A DNA stretch of 64,000 nt from the NCBI RefSeq assembly GCF_014645555.1, contig NZ_BMLY01000002.1, forward strand, positions 613,109 through 677,108, written 5' to 3'. Source of the DNA: Silvimonas amylolytica. Lineage in GTDB: Bacteria; Pseudomonadota; Gammaproteobacteria; Burkholderiales; Chitinibacteraceae. Positions 1 through 10,600 of the stretch are shown here, piece after piece (within the stretch, counting starts at the first letter, position 1; each line of letters opens with the position of its first letter). The notes below the pieces were generated by a model. The model saw nothing but the letters and a program-made list of their open reading frames with translations, made no database searches and was not told the DNA's origin. The translations under genes were made by a program, and so were the position numbers.

Positions 1-1
1 G

Positions 2-142
2 CATCGCCTTGAAGAAAATCTGGGCGCAGTGGAGGTGACGTTGACTCCTGCAGAATTGGCCGCCATCCAGATTCAAATGGCGCAATTGCAGGTTGAGGGC
101 GCACGGCTGCCGGAGGCCAACCTGCGAATGACCAACCTCTAA
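2..142 (+). CDS. Aldo/keto reductase, C-terminal end (5' truncated by window)
   Basis: Reading frame 2 is open from the window edge to TAA at 140-142 and gives 46 residues. The stretch HRLEENLGAVEVTLTPAEL resembles the last helix of aldo/keto reductases of the AKR family, which reduce aldehydes and ketones with NADPH. Only the tail is visible, so catalytic Tyr, Lys and His cannot be checked. It lies on the same strand as the epimerase-like gene that starts 119 bases downstream. Confidence 0.72.
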   Translation, partial: HRLEENLGAVEVTLTPAELAAIQIQMAQLQVEGARLPEANLRMTNL

Positions 143-261
143 ACAGTCAGGGCAGCAGAACCGCCTCAGCCTGTTAGTCACCATACTATGAAGACGCCAC
201 TACTTTTAAACAGCCTGCGCACGCCGGATAGTTGAGCCTCACATTCCTGGAGGTTTACAGC

Positions 262-1149
262 ATGCGTATCTTTCTGACTGGCGCAACCGGCTTTATTGGT
301 TCTGCACTTGTCCCGGAACTGCTTGGCGCAGGCCATGAAGTCATCGGCATGACCCGCTCTGAAGACGGTGCGCGGGCACTGGAAGCGGCCGGCGCACGCG
401 CTTTTAGGGGAACGCTGGAAGACCCTGAAGGCATGCGCCGTGGTGCATCGGAAGCAGATGCCGTCATTCATACGGCGTTTGACCATGATTTCTCCCGGTT
501 CGTAGAGAACTGCGAGAAAGACAAACGGGTGATCGCCGCACTGGGTGCCGCTCTGGCAGGGAGTGCGCGTCCGTTGGTCATTACGTCCGGAACGGGGCTG
601 GGTATGGATGAACATGGTCAGCCAGCGCGGGAAGATATTTGCAACTTCGCGCACCCGAACCCGCGTGTCGCCTCCGAAATAGCAGGGAAGCAATTACTGG
701 ATGCCGGCATCAACCTCTCAGTGATGCGACTGCCCCAAGTGCATAACCCCGACAAGCAAGGGTTGATTTCCCCGTTGATCGAGATCGCCCGCCAGAAGGG
801 GGTTGTCGCCTATGTAGAGGAAGGGAAAAACCGCTGGCCCGCAGGGCATTTGTCGGATGTAGTCCGCTTGTACCGGCTGGCTGTAGAGGCCGCCAGCCCC
901 GGCGCACGTTATCACGCGGTCGGCGAAGAAGGCGTAACCAGTAAAGACATCGCCGGGGCGCTCGGTCAGCGGCTGAATCTGCCGGTGGCTTCCATTGCTG
1001 CGCAAGCTGCGGCCGAGCATTTCGGGTGGATGGGTATGTTCGTCAGCCTGGACATGCCGGCATCCAGCGCCCTCACTCAGGCGACACTGAACTGGAGGCC
1101 CACTGGCCCGACACTCATTGCTGATTTGCTCGAACACCGGGGAAGCTGA
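262..1149 (+). CDS. Extended SDR / NAD-dependent epimerase-dehydratase family protein
   Basis: This 295-residue cytoplasmic protein opens with MRIFLTGATGFIGSALV. The GxxGxxG Rossmann motif sits at about residues 7-13, which marks an NAD(P)-binding extended short-chain dehydrogenase. The start at 262 is preferred over an in-frame ATG at 232 because GGAGG lies about ten bases before it and the Rossmann strand begins at once. The fold resembles atypical NmrA- or epimerase-like SDRs. The usual YxxxK pair is not obvious, so it may be an atypical member with an unknown substrate. Sitting beside two other oxidoreductases, it may belong to a small redox or detoxification cluster (inference). Confidence 0.85.
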   Translation: MRIFLTGATGFIGSALVPELLGAGHEVIGMTRSEDGARALEAAGARAFRGTLEDPEGMRRGASEADAVIHTAFDHDFSRFVENCEKDKRVIAALGAALAGSARPLVITSGTGLGMDEHGQPAREDICNFAHPNPRVASEIAGKQLLDAGINLSVMRLPQVHNPDKQGLISPLIEIARQKGVVAYVEEGKNRWPAGHLSDVVRLYRLAVEAASPGARYHAVGEEGVTSKDIAGALGQRLNLPVASIAAQAAAEHFGWMGMFVSLDMPASSALTQATLNWRPTGPTLIADLLEHRGS

Positions 1150-1277
1150 ACGGCCTGACGTCTTGCAGTGAACATGGGCAGGTGTTGCTTGAACACGAGC
1201 GTGCAACACCGTTACCAAGCGATAGGCCAATCGCGGGTATGATGCCCTTGCGTTCTTTAAACGGTGACAAAGCTATC

Positions 1278-1469
1278 GTGACCAAATCCAGCCTGGCTCG
1301 TATTGCCCACCACCGCGCGTCCCACGTGCGTATCTGGCGTTTGCTGCAAGAGAAAAAACGCGTCGAAGCACAGACGCCGGAAGGCGCAGGAACCAGCCCC
1401 AAGCCGGTTCCCATGCCAGATTTGTACACGCTGCCTTTGCCCCTGGAGCAGGAAAAAAAGCAGCGCTGA
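1278..1469 (+). CDS. Small hypothetical protein (63 aa)
   Basis: This short frame starts with GTG and encodes a basic peptide (TKSSLARIAHHRASHVRIW...) that ends in a Pro-rich stretch and EQEKKQR. The frame is open back to an ATG at 1182, but the upstream part looks non-coding. No family was recognised. It ends nine bases before the stop of the convergent SDR gene. It could equally be a chance frame, and only conservation would settle it. Confidence 0.35.
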   Translation: MTKSSLARIAHHRASHVRIWRLLQEKKRVEAQTPEGAGTSPKPVPMPDLYTLPLPLEQEKKQR

Positions 1470-1478
1470 ACCTCGCCG

Positions 1479-2273
1479 TCAGGCGATAAAGTTCACCACA
1501 CCCCCATCCACGCGCAACGCCGCACCGTTGGTGGCCGATGCCTGTGGCGAACTCACGTACACCACCATATTGGCGACTTCTTCCACTTGGGCCAGGCGCT
1601 TGATCAACGAGGTCGGGCGGTGCGTCTTGATGAAGTCTTGCTCTACCTGTTCTTGTGAGACACCTTGCTCCTCGGCAATCTTGCCGAAGAAATCGCCCAC
1701 GCCATCAGATCGGGTTGGGCCTGGCAGTACCGAGTTCACAGTAACGCCGCTCCCCGCAGTCAGCTGGGCCAGGCCGCGAGATACCGCCAGCTGTGCTGTC
1801 TTGCTGACCCCGTAGTGGATCATCTCTGCCGGGATATTCAGTGCAGATTCGCTGGAGATAAACACAATACGGCCCCAATTGGCCTTGATCATGCGCGGCA
1901 AATAATGGCGTGACAGACGCACACCGCTCATGACGTTTACATCCATGATTTGCTGCCAGCGGCCATCATCAATATCAGCAAACTCACGCGGTTCGAAAAT
2001 CCCGGCATTGTTGATCAGGATGTCGATATCCGGATGCGCCTTGATAATGGCCTCAGCGCCTTCGGCCGTGCCAAGGTCAGAGGCAACGATGGGGAATTGC
2101 GCCAGCGGGTGGGCTGCTGCCAGTTGGGTTTGTACTTTATCCAGCTTGGCACTGCTGCGGCCGTGCAGGATCACATTGGCCCCTGCATCCGCCAGCCCTT
2201 GGGCGATTGCTTGCCCGATCCCGGATGATGAACCAGTGACCAGTGCGGTTTTACCTGTCAGATCAATACGCAT
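1479..2273 (-). CDS. Classical SDR family oxidoreductase
   Basis: This 264-residue protein has the full signature of a classical short-chain dehydrogenase. TGSSSGIG (cofactor glycine motif) lies near residue 15, NNAG near residue 88, and the active-site Ser and YGVSK Tyr/Lys pair follow in the second half. The C-terminus carries a normal GGVV-type end. It is a soluble NAD(P)(H)-dependent oxidoreductase of unknown substrate. The gene runs in the same direction as the upstream MDR enzyme (gap 69 bases), and the two are probably co-transcribed away from the divergent LysR gene. Confidence 0.9.
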   Translation of the reverse strand: MRIDLTGKTALVTGSSSGIGQAIAQGLADAGANVILHGRSSAKLDKVQTQLAAAHPLAQFPIVASDLGTAEGAEAIIKAHPDIDILINNAGIFEPREFADIDDGRWQQIMDVNVMSGVRLSRHYLPRMIKANWGRIVFISSESALNIPAEMIHYGVSKTAQLAVSRGLAQLTAGSGVTVNSVLPGPTRSDGVGDFFGKIAEEQGVSQEQVEQDFIKTHRPTSLIKRLAQVEEVANMVVYVSSPQASATNGAALRVDGGVVNFIA

Positions 2274-2342
2274 AACCCATCTCCTGTTAACAACCAGATA
2301 GAAGTACGAGCTGGCAGGGCAGCCGCAGCTGCTCAGCCAGGA

Positions 2343-3356
2343 TTAGAAGCCTGCCAACACAATCTTTCCGCGCGACGTATTGCTTTCAAGCAATGCGTGC
2401 GCTTTTTTCAGATTGGCGGCGTTGATCGTGCCAAAGTGCTCCGCCAGCGTGGTCCGCAGTATGCCCGCGTCGATCAAACTGGCCAGACGCGACAGCAAGT
2501 CATGCTGCTTGATCATGTCATCGGTGCCAAACATGGAACGAGTGAACATGAACTCCCAATGCAAAGACAGGCTTTTGCGCTTGAGTTCACGCACATCAAT
2601 GGCATCCGGATCATCAATCAACGCCAGTTTGCCCTGTGGTACCAAAGACTCCACGATCTCTTTAAAGTGAGCATCGGTCTGATTAAGGCTGGCGACATAG
2701 TCCACTTGACCGACACCAATACGCTTGAGTTCTTCTGACAATGGCTGGCGGTGATCAATGACATGATGTGCGCCCAATTCAGTCACCCATTGCCGGGTTT
2801 CAGGACGTGACGCAGTGCCGATCACCGTCAGGCCGGTCAGCTGGCGGGCCAGTTGTACCATGATCGAACCCACACCCCCTGCGGCGCCGATAATCAACAG
2901 TTTTTTGCCAGAGGGTGCGTTGTTCGCCAGTACCTGCAGACGATCAAACAACAGCTCCCATGCAGTGATGGCTGTCAGCGGTAAGGCGGCGGCTTGCGCG
3001 AAATCCAGCGTACCTGGCATCGGGCCGGCAATCCGCTCATCGACCAGATGCAGCTCGCTATTGGTGCCCGGGCGCGTCAATGACCCTGCGTACCACACAC
3101 GATCGCCCGGTTTGAACAAAGACACGCTGCTACCTACCGCGCGCACTATGCCGGCGGCATCCCAGCCAATGACCTTGGGTTCTCCATTTTGTGGGCTGAC
3201 GCCGGCGCGCACTTTTACATCTACCGGGTTGACCGAGACGGCTTTGACTTCCACCAGCAAGTCATGATCGCCCGGTTGCGGGTCTGGCAAGGTCAGATCG
3301 ACCAGTGCCTGTGCCGCGTTGATCTCCTGGTTCTTGTAGTAACCAACTGCCTTCAT
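2343..3356 (-). CDS. Zinc-type alcohol dehydrogenase-like / quinone oxidoreductase (MDR superfamily)
   Basis: The 337-residue protein begins MKAVGYYKNQ and carries the GroES-like N-terminal domain with DVKVRAG and a GWDAAGIV segment. A Rossmann domain follows with IIGAAGGVGSIMVQLA at about residues 155-170. There is no Cys-rich structural zinc lobe, so it groups with zinc-independent NADPH:quinone reductases (ZADH-type). It probably reduces quinones or enones with NADPH. Its start lies 145 bases from the divergent LysR gene, the usual arrangement for a regulated target. Confidence 0.9.
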   Translation of the reverse strand: MKAVGYYKNQEINAAQALVDLTLPDPQPGDHDLLVEVKAVSVNPVDVKVRAGVSPQNGEPKVIGWDAAGIVRAVGSSVSLFKPGDRVWYAGSLTRPGTNSELHLVDERIAGPMPGTLDFAQAAALPLTAITAWELLFDRLQVLANNAPSGKKLLIIGAAGGVGSIMVQLARQLTGLTVIGTASRPETRQWVTELGAHHVIDHRQPLSEELKRIGVGQVDYVASLNQTDAHFKEIVESLVPQGKLALIDDPDAIDVRELKRKSLSLHWEFMFTRSMFGTDDMIKQHDLLSRLASLIDAGILRTTLAEHFGTINAANLKKAHALLESNTSRGKIVLAGF

Positions 3357-3501
3357 GATGTTTCTCCGTGGGTATCGGGGGGCGCAGCCTGTGCCGCCAT
3401 AGCCACCATACTGCGCCTGCGGGCGCTCTGGAAAAACAGCCCGTCATCAGAATCAGTTTCAATTTATTATTGAAAATAGACAGGTTGGCTGGAGTTTGTG
3501 A

Positions 3502-4413
3502 GTGGTCAGAATTGAAGATTTACAAGTGTTTATCAGGGCTGCGGAAACGGGCAGTTTCTCTGCCGCAGCCAGAGAACTCGACCTTACCCCGGCCGTAGCC
3601 AGTGCGGCCCTCAAGCGACTGGAAGGGGAGTTGCAAGCCCGTTTGTTTATCCGCTCCACCCGTAGCTTGCGCCTGACGGGCGATGGCGAGCGTTATCTTG
3701 TTCATGCGCGTCATGCACTGAGCGCACTCGCGGAGGGTCAGGAGGCCATTCACCGCGACAAACAACGCATCTCGGGCACGCTCAGTTTGTCTATGCCTTC
3801 TGATCTGGGCCGCAGCCAGTTGATGGTCTGGCTTGATGCCTTCCAGCAGCAACACCCGGCAGTGAATGTACAGATTCACATGAGTGATCGTTTGGCCGAT
3901 CTCTACAGGCAACCCATCGATATTGCGTTGCGCTACGGCTTGCTGGAAGACTCAAGCCTGGTTGCGCTGCCCCTGGTGCCCGACAACCGACGCGTACCGG
4001 TCGCCTCGCCCGCTTACCTCGCGCGTTATGGAACACCACTCACACCGGCTCAGTTGCGACAGCACAATTGCCTGCGCTTCGTGCTGAACGAAGGCACGCA
4101 CGAGCGCTGGCAATTCCGGCTGGCGGATGCCGACCACACCGTGACCATTCACGGTGACCGTGTCAGCGACGATGGCGAAGTCGTGCGCCGCTGGGCCCTT
4201 GCTGCTACGGGGATTGCCTACAAATCCAGGCTGGATGTCCTGCCAGATCTTCGCGCAGGGCGGCTGATTGCACTCCTGCCGCAATACACCACAGAAGCCG
4301 CACCGTTCTATTTGATCTGCGCTGACCGTCTGCAGCTCTCACCCACCGTGATCGCGCTGCGGGAGCATCTAAAGGCTTGTTTTTTAGAATACTTGAGCGA
4401 TAAACCCGCTTGA
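3502..4413 (+). CDS. LysR family transcriptional regulator
   Basis: The protein has 303 residues. The N-terminal winged helix is clear (AAETGSFSAAARELDLTPAVAS, about residues 13-34), followed by LKRLEGELQARLF and a substrate-binding domain of the CrgA/DhaR-like group. The start is GTG at 3502 with GGAG seven bases before it. It is transcribed away from the MDR and SDR genes and most likely controls them (inference from divergent placement). The co-inducer is unknown. Confidence 0.92.
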   Translation: MVRIEDLQVFIRAAETGSFSAAARELDLTPAVASAALKRLEGELQARLFIRSTRSLRLTGDGERYLVHARHALSALAEGQEAIHRDKQRISGTLSLSMPSDLGRSQLMVWLDAFQQQHPAVNVQIHMSDRLADLYRQPIDIALRYGLLEDSSLVALPLVPDNRRVPVASPAYLARYGTPLTPAQLRQHNCLRFVLNEGTHERWQFRLADADHTVTIHGDRVSDDGEVVRRWALAATGIAYKSRLDVLPDLRAGRLIALLPQYTTEAAPFYLICADRLQLSPTVIALREHLKACFLEYLSDKPA

Positions 4414-4472
4414 AAACCGGTGGCCGTCGGCTGTGAAAAATCAGTCTTTTATAAAAATCTGCTGCAAAAGGC

Positions 4473-4501
4473 TTGACGGACCCCAAACCTTTGGGCAAAA
4501 T
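4473..4501 (+). promoter_or_regulatory. Sigma-70 promoter of tRNA-Lys
   Basis: TTGACG at 4473-4478 and CAAAAT at 4496-4501 are separated by exactly 17 bases and end 12 bases before the first base of the tRNA. The spacing and the near-consensus -35 box fit a housekeeping promoter. Confidence 0.65.
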
Positions 4502-4513
4502 GCGCCGCTCTTT

Positions 4514-4589
4514 GGGTCGTTAGCTCAGCTGGTAGAGCAGCGGACTTTTAATCCGTTGGTCGCAGGTTCGAATCCCGCACGACCCACCA
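4514..4589 (+). tRNA. tRNA-Lys (anticodon UUU)
   Basis: The 76-base cloverleaf starts GGGTCGT and its 3' strand ACGACCC pairs over seven positions. TAGCTCAGCTGGTAGAGC forms the D arm, the anticodon loop is CTTTTAA (TTT), and GGTTCGAATCC forms the T arm. The CCA end is encoded. It is a single gene with its own promoter and terminator. Confidence 0.97.
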
Positions 4590-4605
4590 AAGATACAAGC
4601 ATTCA

Positions 4606-4630
4606 GGCTGCCCCTCGGGGTGGCCTTTTT
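4606..4630 (+). terminator. Rho-independent terminator of tRNA-Lys
   Basis: A short G+C-rich stem (GGCTGCCC against GGGGTGGCC) is followed directly by TTTTT, 17 bases after the tRNA CCA end. Confidence 0.7.
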
Positions 4631-4865
4631 GCTTTCTGGCGTCTGTGTAGACTGGATGTCGACAACATCATCTTGAATGTCTCTACCGGAGTCTTTCCCC
4701 GCCACGCGCTTTAATTGGAAAGCATCTTTTGGCCTTGTTTTGTACCGGGTGGGCCGCCTGGTTTTGCGAACGCACGAGATGAAGCGCTGAATACGTAGCG
4801 CGTCGCTTGGGCTTGTGCGGCATTGGCAGGGCCGGGGATTGGGCGTGGTGACAGGGGCTGCCCGC

Positions 4866-6143
4866 CTACAGCAGCGTACCTGGGCTATTCACGGTCAATA
4901 AAAACTGTGTTGCCTCATCGTCTGAATTTACGGAAAGACTGCCGCCGTGTGCGCGTGCGATCTCTGAGGCGATATAAAGCCCCAATCCCAATCCTTGCAT
5001 GTCCGGGCAGGTACTGGCTCTCACGAATGGTTTGAAGAGCGTCGGCATGAGGGCTGCGGGAATCGGGCTTCCCTTGTTGGTCACCGAAAGGGTGAACCGT
5101 TCGCTTTCGCTGCGTACACAGACCGTAACGGGTTCGCTGGCAGCGCCGTGTACCAGGGCATTGGCAAGCAAGTTCGACAGCAGTTGTGCCATGCGCTTGC
5201 TGTCACACATAAATGGCGCATTCAGGGTCAGATGCAGATCAATGCGGCTCTCTGGCCACGCCTGGCGCAGTTCTGCGACGGCCTGTTCAAGGTCGTCCAC
5301 ATTCAGTTCGGTAAAAGTCGAAGCCACGGGAATCCCGCCGCCAAGCCGCCCACGCGCGAAGTCCAGAATATCCTCAATCAGATTGTTCATTCTCTGGACG
5401 CTTTTCTCGATCCGGCCGGTGACAAGGATCGTTCGTTCGTCAGTCGTGCTGCGGCGCAATGCCTGTGCCCCTGCCGAGATCGCGGCCAGCGGATTACGCA
5501 AATCATGACCGAGTACAGCGATGAACTGCTCGCGCAACTGGGCGTCGTGCCGCTCTTGTGCCAGTTGTACCTGCGTGGAACGCAATGCGCTGCCGGAGTC
5601 GAGATGAAACCCGATGAGGTCGGCAAACAGCCTGAACATGCCGACCACCGCAGGCGTGTTGAGCTTGTGCGGGTGGGGATCGATCGCGCATAAGGTGCCG
5701 AAGAATTCGCCATGATGGTAAATCGGGATGGAGATGTAACTTTTCAGCCCGTATAGCTGGGGGGTGTGATGCGTCGCGTAGAGCGGGTCGGCATCGACGT
5801 CATCGATCACGACCAATTCCTGGTGCTGACGGATTTCATGGCAAATCGTGGTTTCCACCACGAGTTCGCCGCCTGCGGCGAGACCAAACCCGATGTCGTC
5901 TTTGACCTGACAGGCAATCCAGCGGTCAGACGTCACTCTGGCAATTGCCGCAAAACCCATGCCTGTCGTGCGACAGACCACATCCAGCAAGGTTGGAATC
6001 ACTTCAATCTCGCCAACCAGTGCAACGTCATTTTCGAGCACTAACGCCCCCCAGGGAATCGGTGTGGCGCGGCCAGAAGTAGCCATACCGCGCAGTGTGT
6101 AGAAGATTGTAGGGCGGATGCGATTGAACTTGATCATCGCCAT
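4866..6143 (-). CDS. Cytoplasmic GAF-domain sensor histidine kinase
   Basis: The 425-residue protein has no membrane segment. A GAF domain spans about residues 48-180 (CHEIRQHQELVVIDDV and SYISIPIYHHGEFFGTLCAID). HisKA follows with phospho-acceptor His213 in LGHDLRNPLAAI. The ATPase domain has an N box near LLSNLLANALVHGA and a G box with GLGLGLYIASEI. It therefore autophosphorylates in response to a soluble ligand or redox cue. No response regulator is adjacent, so the partner is unknown. The start at 6143 has no clear ribosome site; the ATG at 6086 would still leave the GAF domain whole. Confidence 0.9.
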   Translation of the reverse strand: MAMIKFNRIRPTIFYTLRGMATSGRATPIPWGALVLENDVALVGEIEVIPTLLDVVCRTTGMGFAAIARVTSDRWIACQVKDDIGFGLAAGGELVVETTICHEIRQHQELVVIDDVDADPLYATHHTPQLYGLKSYISIPIYHHGEFFGTLCAIDPHPHKLNTPAVVGMFRLFADLIGFHLDSGSALRSTQVQLAQERHDAQLREQFIAVLGHDLRNPLAAISAGAQALRRSTTDERTILVTGRIEKSVQRMNNLIEDILDFARGRLGGGIPVASTFTELNVDDLEQAVAELRQAWPESRIDLHLTLNAPFMCDSKRMAQLLSNLLANALVHGAASEPVTVCVRSESERFTLSVTNKGSPIPAALMPTLFKPFVRASTCPDMQGLGLGLYIASEIARAHGGSLSVNSDDEATQFLLTVNSPGTLL

Positions 6144-6623
6144 GGCGGCAACCGACGAACGCGGCGCAATCCATGGCGGTCAGCACTTGCCGCTGGCGCA
6201 GGGCTGGTCCGTGATCCTGCGGGATTTTCGCCGGGCTTGATCGGCCAGTTGGCGCCAACCGGAAGCATTCGTTGGCTGATGAGCAGCAAAACGCCCGGGC
6301 TGCTGGCCTGGGTGTTTTTCATTGCAAAAGAAATTGTTCGGCTGGAAGCAGATATTTGGTGTGCAGGCTTCTAGAAATGAGGATGAATGCACGCGCCCTG
6401 CCGGGGCAAAGATCGGGCAGCGTGAAGAGATCACTGCGCTTCAGAGTCAGGGGCATGCTCAATCCATCAGCTGGCTGGACAGGGCGGGTTACGTATCCAT
6501 TTGCAGAGAAAACAGACGTGGCGAGTCTGAGGCTCAGCGTCTAGCCTTTTGTTCTGGTGCCATGGCCGAATGAGCAAGAGCGCAGGGCCAATGAAGATTC
6601 TCGTTTCCAGGGTTGGGGAGCTA
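6144..6623. other. Intergenic region without a recognised gene
   Basis: This stretch separates the start of the GAF kinase from the start of the divergent outer-membrane gene, so it must hold both promoters. No convincing open frame, hairpin with a T-run or RNA gene was seen. Short in-frame ATGs at 6549, 6570 and 6591 could extend the barrel gene. Confidence 0.5.
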
Positions 6624-7607
6624 ATGGAAAACGCGTTGTGGCGGCGTGGCCAGAACCCGCCGGGGCTGAGGTTGGCCCGATGGGTGTTCGCATTCCTGGC
6701 GGCAAACTTGCCGGTTTACGCGTTGGCGGCGGGGGAGCTTGATTTGCCTGGCGGCAATGTCCAGAAGCGGGCTAACGCAGTGCTGGGTCTGATGGGGTAT
6801 TCGCTGGTGCCGGACGTCACCACCAGCGCATTGTCGATCACCAATGCCTCGTCAGGCGACCCTGGCCTGACGATGTCCAACCTCGGTGGCGGCGCCACCA
6901 TGAGCAAAGATATCCCGGTTTATCTCGAAGGCACGCTGGCCTATAGCCGTTATGACCCGGCGTTTGTTGCCACGGATGGTGTGATTGAGCGTCCCATCCC
7001 CTTCAAGTGGAACAGCGTTGCCGGTACGGCCGGCATTGGTTGGGATTTTCCGCTGGCCGAGCATCTGGTGTTCCGCCCGATCTTCAATTTTGCGCTCGGC
7101 ACGGTTGCCAGTGATCTGGTGGGCGCGAAGTGGTTTGTTGAATACAAAACGGACCGCCAACTGGATTTCCTGGATAACGGCAGCCTCAATGCCTACGGGC
7201 TGGGTGGCTCGCTGATGCTGGACTACGAGGACTACCAGCCTGCCCGTGATATTGACGTCGAACTGCGCTATACGGACATCACCCTGCATAGTTTTGGTGG
7301 GACGTCCGACGCGGTTCAGGGCTCTGCGCGACCACAGACGCTGGGCCTGTGGGCCCGCTGGCGTGCACCCACGGGGTGGGAGGCGCTCGATCGGCCAGTG
7401 CGTTACGTGCTGGAATACGCCCAGACCCAATACATTGGCCAGTTGCGTGGTGCGCTGGGCTTTAATTTCCTCAACTCTGTCGGTGCCGGGCTGGAACTGG
7501 ATACCGGCAAATATGACATCTTTATCACCCGGGTACGGCTGGTTGCGCGCTATATGTGGGGCGGCAACGCACATGGAACATCGCTGGGGTTTGCGGTCAG
7601 TTTCTAG
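6624..7607 (+). CDS. Outer-membrane beta-barrel protein, unknown function
   Basis: From ATG 6624 the product is 327 residues. It opens with a basic segment, then a hydrophobic signal core (WVFAFLAANLPVYALA) with likely cleavage near ALAAG. The mature part alternates polar and non-polar residues in short strands and ends in GFAVSF, a C-terminal Phe as used by the Bam machinery. This supports an outer-membrane barrel, possibly autotransporter-barrel-like, although no passenger domain is present. The start is uncertain: GGGGAG is only three bases before 6624, and ATG 6591 is an alternative. It is convergent with the large hybrid kinase, with a 12-base gap. Confidence 0.72.
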   Translation: MENALWRRGQNPPGLRLARWVFAFLAANLPVYALAAGELDLPGGNVQKRANAVLGLMGYSLVPDVTTSALSITNASSGDPGLTMSNLGGGATMSKDIPVYLEGTLAYSRYDPAFVATDGVIERPIPFKWNSVAGTAGIGWDFPLAEHLVFRPIFNFALGTVASDLVGAKWFVEYKTDRQLDFLDNGSLNAYGLGGSLMLDYEDYQPARDIDVELRYTDITLHSFGGTSDAVQGSARPQTLGLWARWRAPTGWEALDRPVRYVLEYAQTQYIGQLRGALGFNFLNSVGAGLELDTGKYDIFITRVRLVARYMWGGNAHGTSLGFAVSF

Positions 7608-7619
7608 CGGCTGCAGAGG

Positions 7620-10600
7620 TCACGGGGGATGATCCCGAATCTGCAGGGTATCGAGCAGCGTCAGGGCTTTATCGAAATCGAAATCTTCAATGGCCCGTGC
7701 GGCGTGGCGCAAGACGGGCGCATTGGTGTGTCCGGCAAAGAGCGGGAGTAGCGCATCGACCGCTTCCTGCGCATTGGGGTCGCCCTCGGTCAGCAGGCGC
7801 CGGAGTTCTTCCAGATGCATCTGCATTTGAGCATCATCAGCGGGTATGACGGCAGGCTGCGCGTGGGTGATCATTTCTGACGCGGGCAAGTGGTTTATCC
7901 CGGCCAGCACCACTTTGAGTTCGTCCAGAACACGTTCCCGCAATGCCACCGTGTCACTGCCTGAAGACGTGTGCTCGCAGGCGCTTTCCAGTTTAGCGGC
8001 AGCCTGAGCAAGTGCGCGGGCTCCGATGTTGCCGGCAGTACCGCGCAGTGTGTGGGCATAACGTCTGGCCTCAGTGGGGTCCGTGCTCTGACAGGCAGTC
8101 TCAAACGCGGTCGCAAAGTCGTTGTAACTCCGCTGGAATTTGCCCAGCAGACGTAGATACAGCGTGCGCTTGCCCATGCAGGTTTTCAGGCCGGCAAGGT
8201 AGTCAATGCCCGGCAGGACGAGCTCTGATGCGAGGTCAGTGACGACGGGATCAGGCTCGGCGGGGCCTGGCTGGTCCGCTTCAGCGTGCCGGTGGATCCA
8301 TTTGGCCAGCGTGGCAAACATCGCTTCGACATTGAGTGGCTTGGAGATGTGGTCGTTCATCCCCGAAGCCAACGCTTTTTCCCGATCACCTGCCATGGCA
8401 TTGGCGGTTATGGCAATGATCGGCAAGTCGACAAACCCGGGACGCTGGCGGATTTGTGCCGTCGCAGTGTAGCCATCCATCACCGGCATCTGGCAGTCCA
8501 TCAACACGCCATCAAACAGCACGCCATGGTCCAGTTGATCAAGCACTTGCTGACCATCTTCGACCACGGTTAACGTGATCCCCGCGCTTTCGAGCAGTTC
8601 GCGCGCCAGCTCCTGGTTCAGTTCATTGTCTTCGGCCAGCAGCAAGTGAGAGCCCGCCAGCATCGCCATATGGTGGGCCGTCATGTCTCCGCGTTCCATA
8701 CAGCGTGTTTCGGTAAAGCTGCCCTTACCCAGTACTTCTCCAATGGCTTCAAGCAGTGTGGAGGGCGTAACGGGTTTGGTTAAGACAGAATGCAAACGGA
8801 TATCGTGGCGGGCGGCCTCGTCCAGTGCCTCATCGCGACCAAAGGCGGTCACCATGATGACCGCAGGCGGTTGTTGGGTATGCCGTTGCTGAAGCTGCTG
8901 TACGGTCTCGATGCCATCCATGCCGGGCATGCGCCAGTCCATCAAGACAAGGTCATAGGGCAGCGTTTTTTGTTCGGCCTCATGGATTAACCGCAGCGCC
9001 TCTTTGCCACCCTCCGCCACATCGACTTCCAGATTGAAGCTGCGTGCCATGCCAGACAGAATCTGTCGCGCGCTGGCGTTATCGTCGACCACCAACGCCC
9101 GCAGCCCGAGCAACTCATCTGCTTTCACCATGCGGCGCGGCTGTACGTTCTGCTGCCGGCCAAAGCAGGCGTGAAAGTGGAAAGTGGAGCCCTGGCCTGC
9201 TACGCTTTCGACCCAGATTGTTCCGGCCATCAACTCGACCAGGCGTTTGGAAATCGCCAGGCCAAGACCCGTTCCTCCGTACTTGCGGGTGATCGAACTA
9301 TCGGCCTGGCTGAATGACTCAAAAACGCGGCTGCACTGTTCGGCGGTCATGCCAATGCCGCTGTCGCGCACCCAGAAGTGCAGTACGAGTTGTTCGGGTT
9401 CGTCGGTGATCTTCTCTATGCCAACAACGATCTCGCCGTGTTCCGTAAATTTGACCGCGTTATTGCCCAGATTGATCAACACCTGTCCCAGCCGGAGCGG
9501 GTCACCAATCAACGCGGTGGGTAGGTCTGGCTCGGTCTGGAACAACAACTCCAGTCCTTTGTCTTCTGCCCGCAGCCCGATCATATTGGCGAAACTTTCC
9601 AGGACATCTTCCAGCCGGAAGGGCACATGCTCGATGGTCATCTTGCCGGCCTCGACTTTTGAGAAGTCGAGAATATCGTTGATGATCCCCAGGAGGTTCT
9701 CGGCCGAGCGGTGCACTTTTTCGATGTAATTGCGCTGTTTTTTGTCCAGTTCCGTGCGCAAGGCCAGGTGACTCATGCCGATGATGGCGTTCATTGGCGT
9801 GCGGATTTCATGGCTCATATTGGCCAGGAAATCGCTCTTGGCGCGCGTGGCTTCTTCTGCCAGCTGTCTTGCCTGTTCGACGACGGTTTCAGCTCGTTTG
9901 CGATCGGTGATATCGAAAAACCATTTCACGATCAGTGCTTTGTCGCCAAGCACCAGGTGAATGGACGACAACAGCACATCTACAGGTGTGCCGTCGCTGC
10001 GTTGCAGACCGATCTCAAAGTTGAAGACATCGCCCTGTTTGTCCGCTTGCAAGAAGCGTTCGAATGCGGCGTTGTCAGACCAGAAAGTGGCACGGGATTC
10101 CGGATTGCTCAATGCGGCCAGAGACGCGCCGAACAAGGCTTCAAGCTCGCGATTGCCATACAACAACTGGCGCGTGTCATCTTCAATGGCGACGGCAATC
10201 GGGCTGTTTTCCAGCACAGCACGAATCTGTTGTTCGCGATCTTCCAGTGCCGCTTGCATCGCGCGTCGTTCAGAGATATCCCGTACCGATGCACAGACGC
10301 ATACGCCGCGGTCTTCGAGCATGGGTAAACGGGCCAGTCCGACTTCAATAAAGAATTCGGAGCTGTCTTTGCGCAGGCCGCGCAAATTGCTGTTGTCGTT
10401 GCCCCCCATCTGGCGTGTGGTGCCGTGGGCGATAAAATCGTTTCGCAGGTCAATGTGTGCCTGGCGGATGCCATGGGGGACCAGGATGTCGATGGACTGG
10501 CCGGTCAGCTCGCCGGGCGCATAGCCAAACAGGCTATCGAGCTTGGGGTTGGTCAAGGTGATCAAACCCTGTGCATCGATCACCAGCATGCCATCGGGCG